Of a DNA stretch of 8,076 bases, positions 4,924-8,076 are shown in pieces. The translations under genes were made by a program, and so were the position numbers. A model generated the notes under the pieces. The model ran no database searches and was not told the DNA's origin. It saw only the letters and a program-made list of their open reading frames with translations. The DNA is taken from the NCBI GenBank assembly GCA_947174825.1, contig CAMWKN010000047.1, forward strand, positions 1 through 8,076. Direction: 5' to 3'. This stretch comes from an uncultured Clostridium sp. GTDB lineage: Bacteria > Bacillota_A > Clostridia > Lachnospirales > Lachnospiraceae. Position 1 is the stretch's first letter. Each line of letters starts with the position of its first letter.

Positions 4924-7554
4924 ATGTCAAAAAGAAAATCACATAAAAAAGACAATAAAAATCAGTCCGTTCATATAAAGAATACAAATCGAAACGATAC
5001 AAAACCTGCTAATAATGTCAAATTGGCAAAAGATGCAGAGCAATCGGATCGGACAGAGCTAAACAGGAAAAAGGATAAGCGGGAAAAAGACTTGTTAAAT
5101 ATACTTATATATAGTCTGTCTTTTTTTATTCCCGTGATTGTTATGCTGTTTATTTTTAAGGGACGTGGATTTTACCCTTTTGGCGAAAAATCCCTGTTTA
5201 TCATGGATATGAGGGATCAATACCTGGAATTTTTTGCTTCCTTGCGTAATGTGGTTTCTGGAGATGATTCACTGTTCTTCTCATGGTCCAGATCTATGGG
5301 CGGAAATTATATGGGATTGTTTGCCTATTATGTAGCCAGCCCCTTATCCTTTATTACTATATTCTTTCCATTAAAAAATTTACCCTTTGCTATCTTCCTA
5401 TTGACGCTTTTAAAAATAGGATTGGCTGGTCTGAGTTTTGCGGTATTTGGAGTATATGTATGGAAAGCACATATCATTGTTCCAAAACCACCAGCAGGGA
5501 AGACGAAACGGAAAACAGTGCAGACGCAGACAGTAGATCCAAAGAATTGGAAATTATTATTTGTGTTGCCTTTTGCCATTAGTTATGCATTGATTTCCTA
5601 TAACATGGTCTATGCTATGTGTCTGATGTGGCTGGATGGTGTCATCCTGTTGCCAGTAGTTTTATTGGGGGTGGAGAAGATACTGGATGGTCGTAAGGGA
5701 TTTCATTATATGTTAGCTCTGGCAGCCATTTTTATCAGTAATTATTATACAGGTTACATGGTAGGGATTTTTACGGCAATTTACATGGTTTTTCGTGTTT
5801 TGTGCCGCGTCCAGGGACAGAATATTCGAGAATATGTGATGAAAACCCTGCGTTTTACAGTATGTACTTTGCTGGCGTTTGGGCTTTCAGCACCACTGAT
5901 ATTGCCAGTGGCAAAAGACCTGGTACAGGGAAAGCTATCGATGGAATCATACGTTCCAGATATTCAAACTAATTTTGAATTTATGAAATTGTTTGGTAAA
6001 TTCAAGAATGGAGTCTATGATAGTATTACAAATTCCGGTCTTCCTGCAATTTATTGTGGATATGTAATGATTATTTTGGCATTGGTATTCTTCTTTTTGC
6101 CACAAATTAAAATACGGGAAAAAGTGGGGGTAGCGGTCATTCTTACTATTCTGGCTTGCAGTTTTTATTTTACAAAATGGGACATTGCCTGGCATGGATT
6201 TCAATATCCAACCTGGTTTCCATATCGCTATGCCTTTGTGGGCAGTTTCTTTTTGTTATATATGGCGCTGCGTGGAATGTGTGGAGTTTGTTCCATCCAA
6301 AGTGTTGCCGCCTATAAAAAACATATTGTAATTATTACTGCAGCGATATTAAGTATTATAGTTGCTTTTGATCTGCAAACGAACGGCAGCGCTATGTTTG
6401 CTGGATTAGAGACGGAGTTTGGGTATTGTGCCGTCAGTGATTATGAAACTTTTATCAATAAAACACAGCCATTAGTGGAACAGGCGAAGGAAGATAAAGG
6501 ATTCTACCGTATTAATCAGGGATATGAATTTTCCAAAAATGATGCGATGCTCTTGGGATACAATGGAATGACACATTATTCTTCTACTTTTAATGCATTT
6601 ATTAATTCTCTAACGCCTAAATTAGGAATTGCCCAGTCTCATTTTTGGAATTCCGGTTATGGATCTGATTCGCTTTTAGATAGTTTGTTTTCTGTGAAAT
6701 ATCTTATTGATGACGGCATGGTTCCGACGGATTATCAGTCAATTGCTACGGGGCAGGACGGAGCGTCTCTCTATGAAAACAAGAATGTATTGCCGATTGC
6801 CTATGCGGCTTTCTGTGGGAATACCAATCCAGATTTGGAAACAGGGGATCCTTTTGTGAATCAGAATACTTTCTTGAATGCGATTGCGGGAACGCAGGAA
6901 GATTATTTTACGGAATATGAATACAACATGGAAGATTCGGGGCAGAATTGGAGTTATTCTTTTACGGCTGATTCGGACAATCCGGTTTATCTGTACATGA
7001 AATCGGATAGCATCGGATGGGCAGATGTCTATGTCAATGGAAACTGGGTTGGAAATTATTTTTCCACAGAAACCAGCTGTGATCTATATTTGGGAAGTTT
7101 CCAGCCAGGGGAACAAGTAGTCGTCGATGTAGCACCTTCGGGTTCCATTGCAGTAAATTATACGATGATCGGACAACTTCATATGGATTTGTTAGAGCAG
7201 ACTTTGCGTGGACTGCAGGAAAATGGAATGGACATTACTAAACATGCAGGAGGGAAATTATCGGGAACGATTCATGTAGACAATCAGCAAAAGATTGTGA
7301 CTTCCATTCCATATGACACAGGATGGACAGTGAAAATAGATGGGAAAAAGGTAAAGGCAGCAAAATTTGCAGATACCTTTATGGTGATTGATGCGAAAGA
7401 AGGGAATCACGATATCACATTTCAATATGTATCGCCAGGTTTTGGGATGGGAATACTATTATTTGTGATTAGTGTTCTGGGGGCAGTAGCATATTTTATC
7501 CCATTACAGAGATTTCGTGCTACAATGATAAACAGACAGTCTGAGAAGGCATGA
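4924..7554 (+). CDS. yfhO: YfhO-family membrane glycosyltransferase
   Basis: An 876-residue multi-spanning protein of the YfhO family (GT-C fold). Bacillus YfhO works with CsbB to put N-acetylglucosamine on lipoteichoic acid; here the acceptor is unknown. A charged, Lys-rich cytoplasmic N-terminus (1-56) precedes membrane segment 1 (57-78). The first outer loop holds the family pattern GEKSLFIMDMRDQYLEFF (D95 and D98, likely catalytic or donor-binding) and GGNYMGLFAYYVASPLSF (126-143). A basic cytoplasmic loop (181-210) follows. Other family marks are SNYYTGYM (272-279) and YPTWFPYRYAF (428-438). After a membrane segment near 467-482 comes a large outer domain of about 355 residues, then a last membrane segment (about 839-860) and a basic tail. 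The ATG has GGGAGG 7 bases upstream and a good promoter. No terminator separates it from the GT2 gene 159 bases downstream, so they are probably one transcript with the GT2 enzyme supplying the lipid-linked sugar. Confidence 0.9.
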   Translation: MSKRKSHKKDNKNQSVHIKNTNRNDTKPANNVKLAKDAEQSDRTELNRKKDKREKDLLNILIYSLSFFIPVIVMLFIFKGRGFYPFGEKSLFIMDMRDQYLEFFASLRNVVSGDDSLFFSWSRSMGGNYMGLFAYYVASPLSFITIFFPLKNLPFAIFLLTLLKIGLAGLSFAVFGVYVWKAHIIVPKPPAGKTKRKTVQTQTVDPKNWKLLFVLPFAISYALISYNMVYAMCLMWLDGVILLPVVLLGVEKILDGRKGFHYMLALAAIFISNYYTGYMVGIFTAIYMVFRVLCRVQGQNIREYVMKTLRFTVCTLLAFGLSAPLILPVAKDLVQGKLSMESYVPDIQTNFEFMKLFGKFKNGVYDSITNSGLPAIYCGYVMIILALVFFFLPQIKIREKVGVAVILTILACSFYFTKWDIAWHGFQYPTWFPYRYAFVGSFFLLYMALRGMCGVCSIQSVAAYKKHIVIITAAILSIIVAFDLQTNGSAMFAGLETEFGYCAVSDYETFINKTQPLVEQAKEDKGFYRINQGYEFSKNDAMLLGYNGMTHYSSTFNAFINSLTPKLGIAQSHFWNSGYGSDSLLDSLFSVKYLIDDGMVPTDYQSIATGQDGASLYENKNVLPIAYAAFCGNTNPDLETGDPFVNQNTFLNAIAGTQEDYFTEYEYNMEDSGQNWSYSFTADSDNPVYLYMKSDSIGWADVYVNGNWVGNYFSTETSCDLYLGSFQPGEQVVVDVAPSGSIAVNYTMIGQLHMDLLEQTLRGLQENGMDITKHAGGKLSGTIHVDNQQKIVTSIPYDTGWTVKIDGKKVKAAKFADTFMVIDAKEGNHDITFQYVSPGFGMGILLFVISVLGAVAYFIPLQRFRATMINRQSEKA

Positions 7555-7565
7555 TTGCGGGGACA

Positions 7566-7588
7566 TATCATGTTATGATGTCATGATA
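7566..7588. repeat. Inverted repeat between yfhO and the downstream GT2 gene
   Basis: TATCATG, 9 bases, CATGATA form an exact 7-bp inverted repeat 11 bases after the yfhO stop codon. It is AT-rich and not followed by T's, so it is not a standard terminator. It might be an RNA stem or a protein site. Confidence 0.45.
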
Positions 7589-7713
7589 AGCGAAATGGGC
7601 AAGCATCTTGGCAGGGGTGTCAACAAGATCATGAGACAAGGCATTAAGATACATAGTAGAAGGCGGAAAGACACAGAATATGGTCAAAAAGTACTGGGAA
7701 GAGGGGGATATCA

Positions 7714-8076
7714 ATGCAGGAAGAAAGAAAATTATGTTCCATTATAGTACCCTGTTATAATGAGGAGGAAGCGATTCCTCTTTATTATCAGGAAATGCTG
7801 AAAATTTTTATTGAACTTCCGGAATTACAATTTGAATTCGTGTTTATTGACGATGGGAGCAGGGATCATACATTGCAGACGGTTAAAGAGCTGCATGAGA
7901 AAGATGAACGGGTACATTATGTATCATTCTCTCGGAATTTTGGGAAGGAAGCCGGAATTTATGCAGGTTTGGAGCATTCTAGCGGAGATTATATTGTGAT
8001 CATGGATGTGGATCTGCAAGATCCACCGGAGATGCTTCGGCAGATGTATGATAGCATACAGACCGGAGAATATGAT
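7714..8076 (+). CDS. GT2 polyprenyl-phosphate glycosyltransferase, N-terminal part (cut by right edge)
   Basis: The frame opens at ATG 7714 with GAGGGGG 6 bases upstream and runs without a stop to the window end (121 codons). The visible part is the front of a GT-A domain: IIVPCYNEEEAIP (10-22), IDDGSRD (45-51), SRNFGKEAGIYAGL (73-86), the metal-binding DVD at 98-100 and LQDPPE (101-106). These are the marks of the GtrB/CsbB/DPM1 group, which load sugars onto undecaprenyl phosphate. It closely resembles the GT2 enzyme at 3720-4676 in the same motifs but differs elsewhere, so it is a paralogue and not a recent copy. C-terminal membrane segments would be expected beyond the window. Its position after yfhO mirrors the CsbB-YfhO partnership of Bacillus. 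An in-frame stop upstream rules out a longer N-terminus from an ATG. Confidence 0.92.
   Translation, partial: MQEERKLCSIIVPCYNEEEAIPLYYQEMLKIFIELPELQFEFVFIDDGSRDHTLQTVKELHEKDERVHYVSFSRNFGKEAGIYAGLEHSSGDYIVIMDVDLQDPPEMLRQMYDSIQTGEYD

Noticed and set aside
7595..7747. Small + strand frame of 50 codons between yfhO and the second GT2 gene, rich in Lys, Arg and Gly
   Set aside because: It has no ribosome binding site and overlaps the well-supported start of the GT2 gene in another frame.
7811..7999. + strand frame of 62 codons near the right edge
   Set aside because: It lies inside the GT2 gene that starts at 7714 in a different frame, and that gene shows clear family motifs.

Overview
The window looks like chromosome of a low-GC anaerobic Firmicute, probably a clostridium of the Lachnospiraceae type. 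The evidence is AT-rich genes, strong AGGAG-type ribosome binding sites, textbook sigma-A promoters, a PerR regulator beside a 'reverse' rubrerythrin, and a YfhO-family membrane glycosyltransferase. The lineage is inferred from gene content and is not proven.

Layout. (1) At 1-474 is the 3' part of an unrecognised + strand gene that stays open to the left edge. (2) At 475-849 is a gene-free stretch, about 50% GC over 481-660 against roughly 30% in the gene before it. It holds a perfect palindrome, two short tandem repeats and a strong GU-containing hairpin, and ends in the rubrerythrin terminator. (3) At 785-1970, on the - strand, is a compact oxidative-stress unit: perR then rubrerythrin, each with its own consensus promoter (TTGACA, 17 bp, TATAAT) and a matching Fur/PerR-type inverted repeat at the start of transcription. 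(4) At 2051-4754, on the - strand, a GT2 polyprenyl-phosphate glycosyltransferase (TTG start) overlaps a 565-residue GT-C membrane glycosyltransferase. (5) At 4849-8076, on the + strand and divergent from the previous unit, are an 876-residue YfhO-family GT-C protein and the first 121 codons of a second GT2 glycosyltransferase, cut by the right edge.

How they work together. PerR, by homology, would repress itself and rubrerythrin until peroxide or iron loss releases it, letting rubrerythrin reduce peroxide. The glycosyltransferase region looks like two back-to-back modules. In each, a cytoplasmic-face GT2 enzyme would load a sugar onto undecaprenyl phosphate and a multi-spanning GT-C enzyme would move that sugar onto a cell-surface acceptor outside. 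This matches known three-component systems (GtrB-like, flippase, GT-C; CsbB/YfhO in Bacillus). No GtrA/GtcA-type flippase is in the window, and sugar and acceptor cannot be read from the sequence.

I see no tRNA, rRNA, CRISPR array, transposase or integrase. The least explained part is 475-780.
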